Notes: generated from the letters alone by a model not told the origin. A DNA stretch of 64,000 nucleotides from Ecdyonurus torrentis (GCA_949318235.1 OX439133.1:7993637-8057636); one strand, 5' to 3'. Shown: positions 1 to 11,861, counted from the first letter of the stretch. A program made the numbers and translations.

Positions 1-180
1 ATTGATGCTGTAAACAGGTTGAATTAGTACCTCAAGTATGTGAGACAAATAATAATAAACAAAATATAGCTAATTTTCTACATAAAATAGCCAAAAACTA
101 CGTTTGTCCTATGCTGAGCAATGTTATTCATTGCTCAAAAAGAGCATCGAAAAGCATTTAGAATGACGTCATGCGTACAC
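1..180 (-). mobile_element. M1 element, partial copy (cut by window edge)
   Basis: This is the first of about twelve copies of a ~300 bp repeat that I call M1. It holds the family's shared blocks: the lead-in to the GTTGAATTAG block, then CTATGCTGAGCAATGTTATT, then ATGACGTCAT and a terminal ACACCCT. The window edge removes the other half. Orientation is set by convention: + means the GGGTGTATGCGCATGACGTC end comes first. There is no coding potential, so it is a non-autonomous DNA element (MITE-like). Confidence 0.75.
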
Positions 181-184
181 ACCC

Positions 185-257
185 TCTACCAGACCATGTT
201 ATTAAATGATTCAACATGGCGTCGACATTAACATGAATGCATACACCCTATATAATA
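185..257 (+). mobile_element. M1 element, terminal fragment
   Basis: This carries the other M1 terminus (ATGGCGTCGACATTAACATG followed by a terminal CACCCTATA). It sits directly after the 1-180 copy and in the opposite orientation. Only about 70 bp of the family is present, so it is a decayed or recombined half copy. Confidence 0.6.
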
Positions 258-463
258 CCCTCTCTTTTTTTTTTTTTTTTTCAAACTAAAATTTCCTAAA
301 TTTATGAGTTTTGAAGCCTTATTTTTTTCTTCCAGTGTAAGCTTGGTTAGAAGTGTGTGAAATTGTATAATCCAGTAAGTTCAATGTATTTCGAATGTGT
401 TGAAGTAATTTTGTTTGTTTCATGCTGCGACGGAAGTGCCATTCATTTTGAAGAAGGGAGAAC

Positions 464-591
<128 letters not shown>

Positions 592-703
592 TTTACATCA
601 GTTCTCTAAAAGTTAAAATAATAAAGATAATGAACAACAGTCATTGTAGTGTTTGTTCGTAAATTCTGTTTTCTTGCATCAAAATGCGCTCTATACATTT
701 GAA

Positions 704-884
704 TACAGTCAATTGGGGTGACTTTGAACGCCCAATTATCTGTCTTGGAACCTTATTTTAAAAATTTGAAGAATTTTACTGTTATTTAAATTTGTCTTTG
801 ATGTTAATGACATATTTCAAAATTTTGAAATGAGTGCCCAAAGTAGGGATAAATGGGTATTGAAAGTCACCCCAGTTGACTGTA
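704..884. mobile_element. Mariner-like MITE with TA ends, copy 1
   Basis: Inverted termini TACAGTCAATTGGGGTGACT and GTCACCCCAGTTGACTGTA flank about 140 bp of AT-rich DNA without coding capacity. The outermost TA on each side fits the TA target preference of Tc1/mariner elements. Two related copies are at 6163-6364 and 47782-47945. The superfamily is inferred from the TA flank only. Confidence 0.8.
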
Positions 885-1006
885 ACCAAAGTTGATCGTC
901 ATTTTAGGAGCAGAAAACATAGGGTTTACGAAAAGCAATAATTTTCAAATAATAATAAAGTTCAAATTATAATGTTGAATTTTGTTATAAATGCGTTGAT
1001 TAAGGA

Positions 1007-1530
1007 TTAACCTCAGACCTGGAAAAATCAAAATATCTCAAAATTCAATCGATAACTTTTTTTAAAAAATTTAAGGGGGTTAAAAAAAGGGATGATCTAC
1101 AAGCTCCATATATCAAAACATTGAAGTGTCCATTGAAATCTAGAGATAATTAGGATTACAATTTGCATATGATTAGCATAGTGTTTTTGTTTTTTCAATT
1201 TTAAAAAAAATTGAATCGATAACTTTTTTTAAAACTTTCTGATGTTATAGATATTGTCATGCTCTATCGACTACTTTTTGTTTTAGATTTACTTATCCAT
1301 CTTGTTTTCGAAAAAATCGAGCATCAGTTTGCCCATTTGAATAACATTGATTTTGAATTTCGCGCCAAAAAAAAAATGGTTAAAAATTAATTGCCAGAAA
1401 TGTATGGGCAGTACGACGAAATTGTATTTGAACTTCTATTTTGTAAAAAGGATATATATTCAAAAAAATTTTTTAAAAAATTTTACGATCAGTTTTTTGA
1501 AAAAAGGGGGCGTTCCAGGTCTGAGGTTAA
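1007..1530. mobile_element. piggyBac-like MITE with TTAA target duplication
   Basis: TTAA at 1007-1010 and at 1527-1530 flank perfect 12-bp inverted termini CCTCAGACCTGG / CCAGGTCTGAGG. A TTAA duplication with termini starting CCT is the piggyBac signature. The 516 bp interior is AT-rich and encodes no transposase. A diverged relative of the interior is at 51010-51500. Confidence 0.75.
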
Positions 1531-1779
1531 CCGTTAAAAGTCACTCTCAATCAAAATGATTACAAACTCAAATAATAATAAAATTAAATAAAAAAAAAAA
1601 TAGAAGTTTTTTTAACTTACAAGTTTAATGTGTTATTGATATACTGATTGATGCACTGATAACATTTAAAATAAAAATGCATTCATTTAATGCAACAATG
1701 TTAATGATAGTCTCTCTCTATCTTACTCACTCTTTTCTTTCATCTCTCTAAAAGCACAATAAAATCAAAAGCTCTTTTT

Positions 1780-1782
<3 letters not shown>

Positions 1783-1840
<58 letters not shown>
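1783..1840. repeat. poly(T) tract, 58 nt
   Basis: Uninterrupted T run. It could be the minus-strand tail of an old retroelement, but no element body is recognised next to it. Confidence 0.95.
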
Positions 1841-1841
<1 letters not shown>

Positions 1842-2019
1842 TTCCTTCCACTCTCTGCTGCTGCCATACACCGTAATCTGACATCCTATCAAAAGAAAAA
1901 AACAATTTCTATTTTCAAGGTAACACCTTAAATAACTTTCTTTCTAATTTTCCTATTAAAATAAGACATAAAATTTTCAAACTGATTTTAATACAATAAT
2001 TAATATATATTCATTTCTT

Positions 2020-2275
2020 TTGATCCTACGCTTTACCGCCATATTGGAGTATGAATAAATTAACTTTGCTGTGCTTTTAGGCTCTTTTCCGATACTCCAT
2101 CCACGTTCGTTTGTGTATGGGCATGACGTCATACTGAAAAACTAACAATGCCCTCAAAAATATATGCGCTATATAGATATTTCTGAACTAGTAAAATGTA
2201 TCATTTTCCTATATAACAGCCCATGTTATAGCGCTCACATAATATATGGCGTTGACTCTTACATGAATGCTGACA
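2020..2275 (+). mobile_element. M1 element, decayed copy
   Basis: It retains the family blocks CGCCATATTGGAG, GGGCATGACGTCATACTG, TAAAATGTATCATTTTCCTA and ATGGCGTTGACTCTTACATG, in the usual order but with many substitutions and indels. The termini are degraded. Confidence 0.55.
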
Positions 2276-2970
2276 ATAAAATGCCGGTAAAAATTATTCA
2301 AAATATTAATAATAATAAAAAAATCTTTCGTATACGTAGCTTTAAACGAGTAAAAGTAAAGTAAGAATAATTTTAATTACTAGATTCTATATATAGCTTC
2401 AATAGTTTTCTCAAAAATAGCTTCATTAAAAGATGGTCCGAAAATGCAAAAGGATACGACCCCTCGTCCCCGCCCCCCTGTTTTCCAGCACAATTTTGAT
2501 ACATGATACGTCACCACTGATAACACATATTGATAGCCGTGAAAATATACAATATTTCATATGAGTGTAATAAGATAATAATTAAAATGTAATTATAGAC
2601 TTAATTTTTACGGTGTTTTACCATGAAAACTTACATAAATGATGATAAAATACCGTGTAATTTATGTTATTTATGTAGCGTAAAATTGGTGTAGTTTTTT
2701 ATGGTGTGTCAAATATATGAAGCATTGGGTTTAATTTCATTTTGATGGACTATATAGAGCCGCAGTGTTAAAATTTTTAACAATGGGTTCTCATTTAATT
2801 TTAATGTACTTTTGCGACATTAAAAAATATTTCCTTAGGCATTGAGTATATACATAATGCTGTGATTAAAAAAAAAGTTGGCAGCTCATTAAGAATTTGG
2901 ATATTTATTTATTATAATTAGGTTAGCGCGTGCAATCACCATGATCGAGTACTATAAAAAAATTTCATTT

Positions 2971-3254
2971 TATAGGGTGTATGCGCATAACGTCATACTG
3001 AATGCAATTCGACGCCATATTGGAGCATTGCTCACAGGGCAAACGTGGTTTTAGCTAATTTCGAATTCTTTTTTTTTTTTTTTTTTTTTTTCCTCGCAGA
3101 CAGTACTTGAAAACCTAACTCAACCTGTTAACAGCATCAATGCTTTCAAAAATCTTTTTATTAACTGGTAAAATGTGTCATTTTTCAATGCCAGTTTATG
3201 CTATTTAGTGCTCACGTATGGCGTCGACTTTTATATGAATGCAACTACCCTATA
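2971..3254 (+). mobile_element. M1 element, full-length copy
   Basis: It runs from TATAGGGTGTATGCGCATAA to a terminal ACTACCCTATA. Internal landmarks are CGACGCCATATTGGAGC, CTCAACCTGTTAACAGCATC and ATGGCGTCGACTTTTATATG. The TATA on both flanks fits a TA-type target. An internal T run is expanded at about 3069-3091. Confidence 0.8.
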
Positions 3255-3394
3255 TGAAATGAAAATGAGTTGTATATTCTGTACCACAGAACAGGGGAAG
3301 CCTAAAAACGTGTGATTACGTAATAGAAATGAATGATGTGGATTGCTGAAACGTCCTGATATATGAGATACTCGTACCTCTGACTTGACGTGGA

Positions 3395-3475
3395 CCACTA
3401 TATTATACTACCTTGCACTGCCAGGACTGACTGCATGGCCGGAGACATGAATAGACCTGGCAAGCCTATAAACAC
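3395..3475 (-). mobile_element. SINE-like fragment (shared core with 55838-56110)
   Basis: On the minus strand this shares the block CATGTCTCCGGCC and then AGTCCTGGCAGTGCAAGGT with the candidate SINE at 55.9 kb. It is short and lacks a recognisable tRNA-like head, so it is an internal or 3' fragment. Confidence 0.4.
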
Positions 3476-3788
3476 CTCTCCTACCGTTTAATCGGAAAGG
3501 TGTTTATTGAAATAACAAATGTTGAAATTAACAAACAAAATTTTTTTCAATTCAAAATTTTGCATGGTAACACTCCTAGTTTTCTAGATAATAGGGTATT
3601 ATATTATACCACATTATTCAAAGTGCTAGTGTGTCCAGAAAAAAAAAATACAAATGTGGATCATACACTTTTGACCACGTGATCATATTTATATACTGAC
3701 CCCTTTACTTATCAAGAAGTAAGAATAATTACAGTATGAAAGTTAAATTTATTTATTGCTGCTGTAGGTACAGTACATACTTTTTTTA

Positions 3789-3891
<103 letters not shown>

Positions 3892-3899
3892 TGTAATTA

Positions 3900-4333
3900 A
3901 TACTACATATTTTAAAAACCTTTGGCAAATTTTCACCTAGTATAAATATAGCATCAAAGATGATCCATCAATCTCTCTCTCTCTCTTTCTCTCTCTCTCC
4001 CTCTTTCTTTCTCTCTCGTAAAAAAAGAATAATTTTAATTTTAAAAATCGTCAAAAGTATTAGCAAGCATTATATTTTTCTCCAATTATTTTGCATCCCC
4101 ACAAATATATACACAATCGAAGGATAAAATTTTTACGCGTTTGCAACTAAAAAAAAATATAAAAAAACTTTATCAATATAGAGTTTCCGTCTAAAAAAAA
4201 TGGGTCCATTTATAAATTTATATAACATCAAATGATCATTATAAATAAGAATATTGCCGGTATACATAAAATAATTAAATTAAAAATATCAAATAAAAAA
4301 AAGTACATAATGTAATCAGGTAACATTTTTTTA

Positions 4334-4375
<42 letters not shown>

Positions 4376-4663
4376 AAGTAGTATTTTATGTTCTCTCTCG
4401 CAAAATCAGTTCAACCATATCAAAATTCATAATCTGAAATACATAATATATAAAAAATATATATTTTATACTTCTTAGCGAAAGGTATACTATAGGGTGT
4501 AACTAACTTTTTAATATTTATTATGTATAGAAGTAGCCACTTAAGAAAAGAAAAAAAAATGGGCGTTTCCATTTTATAATTGTTGCAACGCTAAAAAAGG
4601 ACTTTCAAAAATCTTTTATGTAGAAGATCATTCTTTATTTTTATAGAAATGCATGTTTTTGCT

Positions 4664-4741
<78 letters not shown>

Positions 4742-5375
4742 AAAGGTGTAGAATTGTGTTAAAAATCTGGATTTTTGGTCATTAAAATACATGACTTTTT
4801 TTGTGCATTAAGAATGAGGAAAATTGTAATTTATTTTTGAGGGAGGAAATAAAAAGTATAATGTTGAATATTAAATGGTCACGATTTTATACATAAACTC
4901 TATATAGAGAACAAAAGAATATAAAAATGCTTTAAATGAATAATATTTAGTACAGTATATTGGCTTACAGTCTGGGCTTATTAATGTTGCTTTTATCCAT
5001 TTTATTTATTTTTATTTTTTTTTTTTTTTCATTTTTCATTTTTCTTTTTTTCTTTTTTTTTTTTTTTTTTTTTTAGTATTATTATTTTTTTTTTTTATGG
5101 AGTTTACAGGTACAGCACAGCACGCAAATTAATCACAGGCAGTGCAGGAAAAACTTTAGGGTCCTCTATGACATCACTTTTACCTTATTATTATTTTTGG
5201 TTATAAGTATTTTTTAGCATTTTGAGACCGGAAATTCTTAAAAATAAAAATTGCTAGATAAACTTTTACATGAAGGTTTTTAAGGATTTGTCATCACCGA
5301 TAAGGTCCATTAAAAATATATTTGTTGAGGAAATTAGGAAACATTTTATAAAAGCATAAAGTACTGTAAAGTATA
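3900..5375. other. AT-rich intergenic stretch, no gene seen
   Basis: Contains interrupted TC tracts, a 75-nt poly(T) run at 4665-4739 and T-rich low-complexity DNA at 5020-5095. No reading frame with protein-like composition and no recognised element was seen. Confidence 0.7.
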
Positions 5376-5379
5376 CGAT

Positions 5380-5675
5380 ATAGGGAGTAAGCGCATGACG
5401 TCAAACTGAATGCATTTCAATGCCATACTGAAGGAATGAATAACATTGCTCAGCATAGGACAGTAACGTCGTTTCTGGCTGTTTTCTTTGTAAAATTAGT
5501 TAATTTTGTGTAACTGTATTATTATTTTTCTCGCATATTTGTAAATGTATAATTCAACCTGTTAACTGCAAAAACTGGCAAAATGTTTCACTTTTCCTCG
5601 TACCTTCTCATGTTATTTAGTGCTCACGTATGGATGGATGGTGTCGACTTTGATATGAATGCAACCATTTTATGA
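5380..5675 (+). mobile_element. M1 element, full-length copy
   Basis: It begins TATAGGGAGTAAGCGCATGA and continues through GTCAAACTGAATGCATTTC, CATTGCTCAGCATAGGACAG, TTCAACCTGTTAACTGC and GGTGTCGACTTTGATATGAA. The right end is slightly degraded (CCATTTTATG instead of ACCCTATA). It holds one TGACGTCA at 5396-5403. Confidence 0.78.
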
Positions 5676-6162
5676 TAAAAAAAAATGAAACTAAAGCGTA
5701 ATGGAATTAACATAGCTTCATAATGTAGCAATAGGTACAGTACGTTAATTATTCCAGAATAAGTCTACAGTAAATATATATTGTATTCTTACAAGGTAAT
5801 AGAATAAAATTTTATAACAAAGTTTTTATTCAGTATAATTATAATACTAAGAATAAAATATAAAGCAGGAAGCGTAAACGTTTTCCTGCTCTTGACGGTC
5901 TCTTTTATTCTTGAAAATGCATAAGAAAAGAAACACAATATAAAAAAAAATATATATATAATTGATGAATTTTATAGAATAATGACGTATTGACATGCGG
6001 TGAGACATGCGGTAAAAGCTTTGGGTCCCCTAATTTCCTACTGTGGGACGAAAAAAAAAATAGTAAAAAACGTAATTGAAGCTGCGTTGAACAATAAAAT
6101 TACTAGCTTGATTATATATATGACACAAATATTGCTATTTTACAATATCATAATTAATTATA

Positions 6163-6364
6163 TACAGTCAACTGGGGTAACTTTGAACGCCCGGGGTGAC
6201 TTTGAACACCCAATTATCTCTGTATTGGGGCCTCATTTTAGAAATTTGAAGAATTTTAATATTGTTCAACTTTGTTTTTGATCTTAGTGCCATGTTTCAA
6301 ATTTTTTAAATGAGTGCCCAAAGTAGAGATAAATGGATGTTCAAAGTCACCCCAGTTGACTGTA
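6163..6364. mobile_element. Mariner-like MITE with TA ends, copy 2
   Basis: Ends TACAGTCAACTGGGGTAACT and AGTCACCCCAGTTGACTGTA. The left end carries a short duplicated block (the GGGGTGACTTTGAAC unit occurs twice), so this copy is about 20 bp longer than copy 1. No coding capacity. Confidence 0.8.
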
Positions 6365-6699
6365 CTGAACATCTGAACTATTATGTAGTATAATCACTAC
6401 AAAATACAGCATAAATTATGATGTTAAGCATAAATGTTGCTGCATTGAGCTATAGCATAATTATTACGTATTTATTTTTGTCTGTGCAACGAGACAATAT
6501 TTAAATGAGGGATATTCTAGACAAAATTAAGTGTTTTAAGCCTGTAGAAAATTTACAGATTTTTGTTTCATCGCTGATCGATCACTTGATAATCTATTAA
6601 TTTCATTCTTGCTTATATTCTCTTTCTCTCTCATTCTACAATGGCAATTAAGTGCTAAAACTAAATTAAATTATACAGCGCATACAATTTCAAGACAAG

Positions 6700-6807
<108 letters not shown>

Positions 6808-6839
6808 ATTACCAAAAATAAACTTAACCTAATGTTTCA

Positions 6840-7400
6840 AAAAAAAAAAAAAAGATGACAATCTCACGATTTCAAACAACAATAAAATTGTTACATAAAA
6901 AAAAAGATGTTACAAACCTGATTATTATTTTATAATGTATTCAAAATTTTATTATCGCCAATAATTACATAAGTATATAAGACTATAGGGTCAAACTAGG
7001 GTAATATAAACTATGAACTTTGACATGAAACCGGTTTATACTGGTTTATATGGCTTTAAATTTCAAAATTGAATGAAATATTACAGAGCATCTTGAAAAA
7101 TAAAAATAAATCAAGATGAGTAAGAAATCGTGACTATACGCCATTCTTTTTTTTTTTTTTTTTTTTAAGATAAATTAAACGCGTGAATATGTTGTGATTT
7201 GGTTTTGATACAGATTAGAGTAAAAACGTTATATTTTGTACTTATTCATGCATGAAAGTGTAAATTATTGTTTTGATTTTTTATTATTATATTTTATAGT
7301 ATTAGATACAGTATATAATTCAGTGCAACTCAAATTTAGAAATGATATTAGAGTAAAAATCTGATTTATATTGTACTGCAAAAATATACTTATTTATATC
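6840..7400. other. AT-rich intergenic stretch, nothing recognised
   Basis: A short A run (6839-6853), a T run (7146-7166) and unstructured AT-rich DNA. No coding or element signal was seen. Confidence 0.6.
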
Positions 7401-7410
7401 TCTTTTTTAT

Positions 7411-7713
7411 AGGGTCTATGCATTCATGTTAAAGTCGACGCAATGTTGGATAACTCAATAACATGGGTGGCATAGGAAAATAGATCATTTTGCCAGTTTA
7501 AAACCACTATGCAATATTTTTGAGAGCATTGATGCTGTAAATATGTTGAATTAGTATCTCAAGTATGTGAGAAAAATAGCAATAACAAAAAATTAACAGA
7601 TTTCTCAAAGAAAATTTAATTATATGAAGTTTGTCCTATGGTGAGCAATGTTATTCACTACTCCAGTATGGCCTCCAAGCGTAATAAATATGACGTCATC
7701 CGCATACACCCTA
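7411..7713 (-). mobile_element. M1 element, full-length copy
   Basis: In reverse orientation it runs from AGGGTCTATGCATTCATG to CGCATACACCCT. Internal blocks are TGGATAACTCAATAACATGG, GAGAGCATTGATGCTGTAA and TATGACGTCATC (octamer at 7691-7698). Outer sequence TATA/TATTATA is compatible with a TA target. Confidence 0.8.
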
Positions 7714-8465
7714 TTATATATTCTCTCTATTTTTGCTTTGCATGATATTATTTTTACTCACTCAATCATAGCGATTTTTTTAAAGAATGCTTTTTTTATT
7801 TCATTTGATAAGATGGAGCAAGGTGTTTTTTCTTTCTTTCTTTTTTCATTATTAGTTTAGTTTAGTTAGATAATGAGGCAATGGTAAAAAAATCATTTGC
7901 CAATACTTACAAAATATAGCAGTTCCATTTCATTTCACAAACATTTGTAAAATATATCACAATTTGGAGATTGTCATGTAAAATTCCTAAGACTAAATTG
8001 TATTAAAATATAAAAATAATTCGTAATGAGCTACGAAAAAATTACATGTTTTTATCCTGTTCATAAAATACACGTAGAGTATGGAGGAAAAATAATCAAA
8101 TAAGCTATTTTCAAATACATGCAATTTGAGCCCTATTGAAAACCTTACCTTCCGTGTTCTACAAATTACAAATTTAATTGTAAGTGATATTTTGAAAAAC
8201 AGTTCAAAACTGTTTGAGAGTGGTGCGCACCACCCCAAATGTAGACCCAAATTTTATAGAATATATTTTATACAAATTAAACTTTAAATACGGTACTGTA
8301 CTCAAGATTTTGATAAGATAATTACCATTTATTTAAAATCTTGCGCAAAATTTTCTATGTTATATGAGAAAAAACACGCGCTGAATTTAAATGGCAAAAA
8401 TATATATAATATATGTATTATCACAACCATGTTTATATTATTATTATTATTGTAATGACAAATCA

Positions 8466-8471
8466 AAAATG

Positions 8472-8504
<33 letters not shown>
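8466..8504. repeat. poly(T) tract
   Basis: A T run of about 39 nt just upstream of the LINE fragment. Its orientation is opposite to the LINE tail, so it is not that element's poly(A). Confidence 0.9.
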
Positions 8505-8505
<1 letters not shown>

Positions 8506-8544
8506 TAAGGTGTTTTCAACACGATCCACTGACCATTAAATATT

Positions 8545-9105
8545 GTACTACAATATTGACGTAATAGAGTACCAAGAAAAACCTACGAGATAACTATGAA
8601 AAATATTGTAAAGAGTTGTCGATACTTACTCTGCAAGATAGACGAAAATGTAATGATGTAATATTCTTAAAAAAATTAATTGAAGGTGACATTATTGATT
8701 CTGAGCTTCTTAGTGGCATAAATTTGCACGTTCCTAGGAGAGTATTAAGAATGCCGCAAATGTTTAGGACTGATTTTGGCAGAATCAATGTGTATAATAA
8801 TATGTTTTTAAACAGAGTACAATCTCTGTGTAATGAAACTACTTATATAAAAAATGTAGATGTTTTTGCTGATTCATATCGTAAAATAAAAAAAATGTTT
8901 CATGATATGCTAACTCAATATTAATTAGGATGAGTAAAATTATTTTGTATTAAATGTATTAAAATTAAGATATAAGTGTTTTTTTTTTGGTTTGTTTTTT
9001 GTTTTTATATTGAATATAGTAACATGTAACTTGAATGTATTTCACATGTAATTGGCTTTGCTGTATGTGGATTAATAATAATAAATAAAATAAAATAAAA
9101 AAAAT
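8545..9105 (+). mobile_element. 5'-truncated LINE, 3' end with AT-rich tail
   Basis: This holds the reverse-transcriptase remnant plus about 150 bp of 3' UTR. It ends in GTATGTGGATTAATAATAAT and then a (TAAA)n-like tail to about 9105. A microsatellite-like 3' tail after GTATGTGGATT is usual for Jockey-type LINEs. The 5' junction is placed near the first stop codons and is approximate. Confidence 0.65.
8568..8924 (+). pseudogene. Non-LTR (LINE) reverse transcriptase, C-terminal remnant
   Basis: An open frame of 118 codons ends at TAA. Motifs such as LQDRRKCNDVIFLKKLIEGD, then HVPRRVLR, then a late NVDVFADSYRKIKKMF, match the extreme C-terminus of arthropod Jockey/CR1-like LINE polymerases, where a conserved R-R-x-x-N-D/A-x-x-F-L-x-K-L segment is followed by a P-R-R-x-R motif. 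The catalytic palm is absent; stop codons lie just upstream of 8568. This is the family's last roughly 120 residues, left by typical 5' truncation. Confidence 0.75.
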
Positions 9106-9469
9106 AGACCTTTTTTTATTTTTATAACACCTCAGAGATTTTATTTTTTTTTTTTTTGTATGATTTGTTAAGAAATTCTTTGTGTTAGAACTAGCTTAGT
9201 ATTGTTGTATAATTTGTTTCAATAAATCAACCCAATTTAAAAACTGTCAGTCACTCTGTCTGTCATGTTTATTTATAAATCAATTTGTTAAGAAAAGAAA
9301 AAAAAATCATATTTTAAAATGACGTGAGAACTTTTTTATAAGAAAAGAATTTTTTTGGTCTGTTATCATTTTAATATAGTACTTATTTTTTTAGATGAAT
9401 TGTGGTTTTTGATTGTATTGTATTGTAAAACATACACTATTACATTTACTGTATTGTACTGTATATGTA

Positions 9470-9975
9470 ATGGTTAAAAGACGGACCGGTCATTTTTTAC
9501 CGGTGAAAGAAAAAAGTGAATTGTTGCGTGTACCGGAAAATTTTATCAACTTGAAAAATATAAAAGCTATAATATATAGGTGAAAAAAAAATCAGTATTT
9601 TATGGGTGTCAGTATACCGGTGTTGTCAATACCGGTGATAATATTTTACCGGTAAAAAAACTTATAAATATGTATATACCGGTACTTTATAAATAAAGTT
9701 CAGCAAAATGATCCAAATTAAAATTCTTTGGATGAACGAAATTTCTCTTCCTGCCGGTATTGAACAATTCTACCGGTAAAAATATTCTGCACACTGCTAA
9801 AATGGAATGAAAATTATGTACATACATAATATGTATTACAGTATACATAGATGAATATGTTTTCATCAAAAATAATTCTTCAAAATGCTGAAAAATAAAA
9901 TACTGGCACAGCCTACCGTCTTTTGACTGTACCATTTTTACCGGTACCGGTATATGTAACCAGTTACCGGTAAAT
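9470..9975. repeat. ACCGGT-rich patch, probable small transposon
   Basis: Ten exact copies of the palindrome ACCGGT occur within 490 bp (starting at 9485, 9499, 9616, 9631, 9648, 9678, 9772, 9940, 9946 and 9966) in DNA that is otherwise about 70% AT. A weak inverted pair, GGTTAAAAGACGG near 9472 and CCGTCTTTTGACTGTACC near 9916, suggests terminal repeats. Many foldback or hAT-like elements have repeated subterminal motifs of this kind. No target duplication was identified. Confidence 0.5.
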
Positions 9976-10109
9976 AAAAACACAACTAGAGGGTTTTAAG
10001 AACATGTTTCAATCATGCATAGGGCAATGTGGGTACAAAAACACACATTTATTTTACATGAAATAGCACATAGTTTGCCGGTGTAAAAAATAAAAATCAA
10101 TATAGTTAC

Positions 10110-10395
10110 CTGTTGCGCCTGTATCCACTAATAAACTCGTCAAAACATGAGGACATTCTTTCTCCAATGCATAACATAACTCACGAAATGCACTTAAACC
10201 TTTTTGAGCTAAAACTTTAACAAAAACTTCACATCTAATATTAGCATCTTTTTGAGAATTAACTGCTTGTTCTTCATCGATTGATAAAACACCTTTTTTA
10301 ACTAAAAATCCCAATATTTTAGTTGATTCTAATTCTCGAGATATTAATTCTTTATTTCTTTCTAATAATCTACTAACAGCATCCATACCTGCCAT
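10110..10395 (-). CDS. CARD-domain protein, N-terminal coding exon
   Basis: The minus-strand frame opens MAGMDAVSRLLERNKELI, has 95 complete codons and is cut by a donor (ACAG|GTAACT) in phase 1. Its spacing fits a caspase-recruitment domain: a first helix with LLERNKELI, then ILGFLVKKGVLSIDEEQAV (the typical L-x-x-x-G-x-L-x-x-x-E pattern), then VFVKVLAQKGLSAFRELCYA (the typical L-x-x-x-G-x-x-A-F-x-x-F/L-C). This layout is seen in initiator caspases (caspase-2, caspase-9/Dronc) and CRADD-type adaptors, which act in apoptosis and innate immune assemblies through CARD-CARD contacts. I cannot tell these apart because no following exon was recognised at lower coordinates. The frame stays open upstream to a possible acceptor at about 10411, so the start codon could lie in an earlier exon. 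Confidence 0.7.
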
Positions 10396-10439
10396 TATTA
10401 AAGCATGCTTTAATAACCTTCAAAAAATAATAATAATAA

Positions 10440-11320
10440 TAAAAATATTCTCACAAAACACAACACAAGAAAAAAAAATCACGCCGCTAAGGAACCGCTC
10501 TAAAAAAAAAATATTTTTTTTCAAGGTCTTCTTATTTTTTGTGTATGAAACACAGCTCTAATTTAAAATCACTAGTAAAAATAAGTATATTTATAATATA
10601 TTGTACACTTTTAATTCATTATAAGTCACAATTATGATGTATTATATAGTAAAAATGACAATTATTTTCACTCAAAACAGGTGCAGAGTTGTTTTGTATG
10701 AGACTGAACTTGGATACATATATACAAGAACATATGATTTTCAAAAATGTAGTTCATATTGCATCCACCAGGTGTCACTGTGGTAGTGAAGCCTGTGTGC
10801 GAGGCTAAAAAATCAGAAAGTTATGCAACTTCAATTTCAACAGCTGTTAAATTATTTGACGTTTTTTTATATTCAGATTCATATCAGGTCATATGGGCAC
10901 TCATCGGGCACTCATGGGCTAGATGGTTCAAGGGTTCAGGGTCAGGGATCCCTGAGGGATCCATGAGTCCAAGCGCTCCATGGGTGAGAGCAGAGCTTAC
11001 GGTTGGTCAGAGTGGCATGTAAGGAATATTTAATATGTATGTATGCATGTATGATCTAGTAATTAAGATACTTGATATAACCCATGCATACCTGGGATAT
11101 CGTATGGCTTTACATAAATCATACTTAAGCCCCATATATGTACTTCAATAACTTTTTCAATGTGTTATTGTATAAGATCATGGTATGAATGTATATGGCA
11201 GGTATACATACTCGATCATGATTTTGTCAGTTATATTGTAGTGAGTCACTATATGTATTCGTATGTTACGCATACACTGTGCGTATGGTATCTCTTCAAA
11301 GGGTTTTATTCAATATGCTC
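10440..11320. other. Intergenic, upstream of the CARD exon
   Basis: A small GC-richer patch at about 10480-10502 may belong to the CARD gene's 5' region. At 10740-11022 there is a modest GC-richer open stretch of 87 codons on + with no recognisable motif, which I do not call as a gene. The rest is unremarkable. Confidence 0.4.
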
Positions 11321-11362
11321 TACTTTGCAGTTGCAGACCACTTATTATCTTTACTCAAAGTG

Positions 11363-11517
11363 CAGAAAGGGAAGTGCCGGAAGAGGAAACCATGTGATGG
11401 TAAAAGTCGGAGGCAGCTGAGGCCTAGCTTGCTGCTGCCAACAACTTTTTTCCCACTTTTACTGTCACGTATGGTGTCCTCTTCTGGCACTTTCTTTTCC
11501 GCATTTGGAGTAAACAT
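11363..11517. repeat. Imperfect inverted repeat
   Basis: AAAGGGAAGTGCCGGAAGAGG (arm, first 20 nt) pairs with the reverse complement of CCTCTTCTGGCACTTTC at about 11478. This explains apparent open frames on both strands here. Family unknown. Confidence 0.55.
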
Positions 11518-11545
11518 AAGTGGTCACAGTTTCTTTCACTCCACT

Positions 11546-11666
11546 GCTGTGTTCACATTGAGCTTTTTCTAATTGGAATTGTTAAGTGAGCTCTGTAATG
11601 CATGTTACTTTAATCAAAAGTAACAATGCATTTTATGCAAAAAGCTCAGATCAATGTGAACACAGA
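11546..11666. mobile_element. Palindromic MITE, ~120 bp
   Basis: Arms GCTGTGTTCACATTGAGCTT and AAAAGCTCAGATCAATGTGA are inverted complements around a centre near 11605. No coding capacity. Family not identified. Confidence 0.6.
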
Positions 11667-11691
11667 ACACATTTCTCCATCACCTAAAGTG

Positions 11692-11861
11692 TTGACTAAT
11701 AAAGAAACATTAACTTTCTTGAGGCTGACCATACGTGATTTTGCTCACATCCGCTTCTGTTTCGACATACTGCGCATGGATGATAAGTAGAAACGGAAGC
11801 GGATGTACGTAAAATCGCTTATATTCAGCCCCAAAACAGTTTTGTTCCATTATAAGTCAAT
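11692..11861. mobile_element. Palindromic MITE, 'GAGGCTGA' family, copy 1
   Basis: Ends TTGACTAATAAAGAAAC and TTATAAGTCAA. The arms carry TTGAGGCTGACC, GCTCACATCCGCTT and the mirrored AGCGGATGTACG. Related copies sit inside LEO1 introns at 30448-30594 and 33043-33214. Each is a hairpin of about 150-170 bp. Confidence 0.7.

Noticed and set aside
9687..9983. 98-codon minus-strand frame
   Set aside because: It overlaps the ACCGGT-rich patch and shows no recognisable domain; not the continuation of the CARD gene as far as I can see.
10759..11022. 87-codon plus-strand frame
   Set aside because: No motif, and it contains direct short repeats (GGGATCC, GGGTTCAGGG) that suggest repeat DNA; not supported as a gene.
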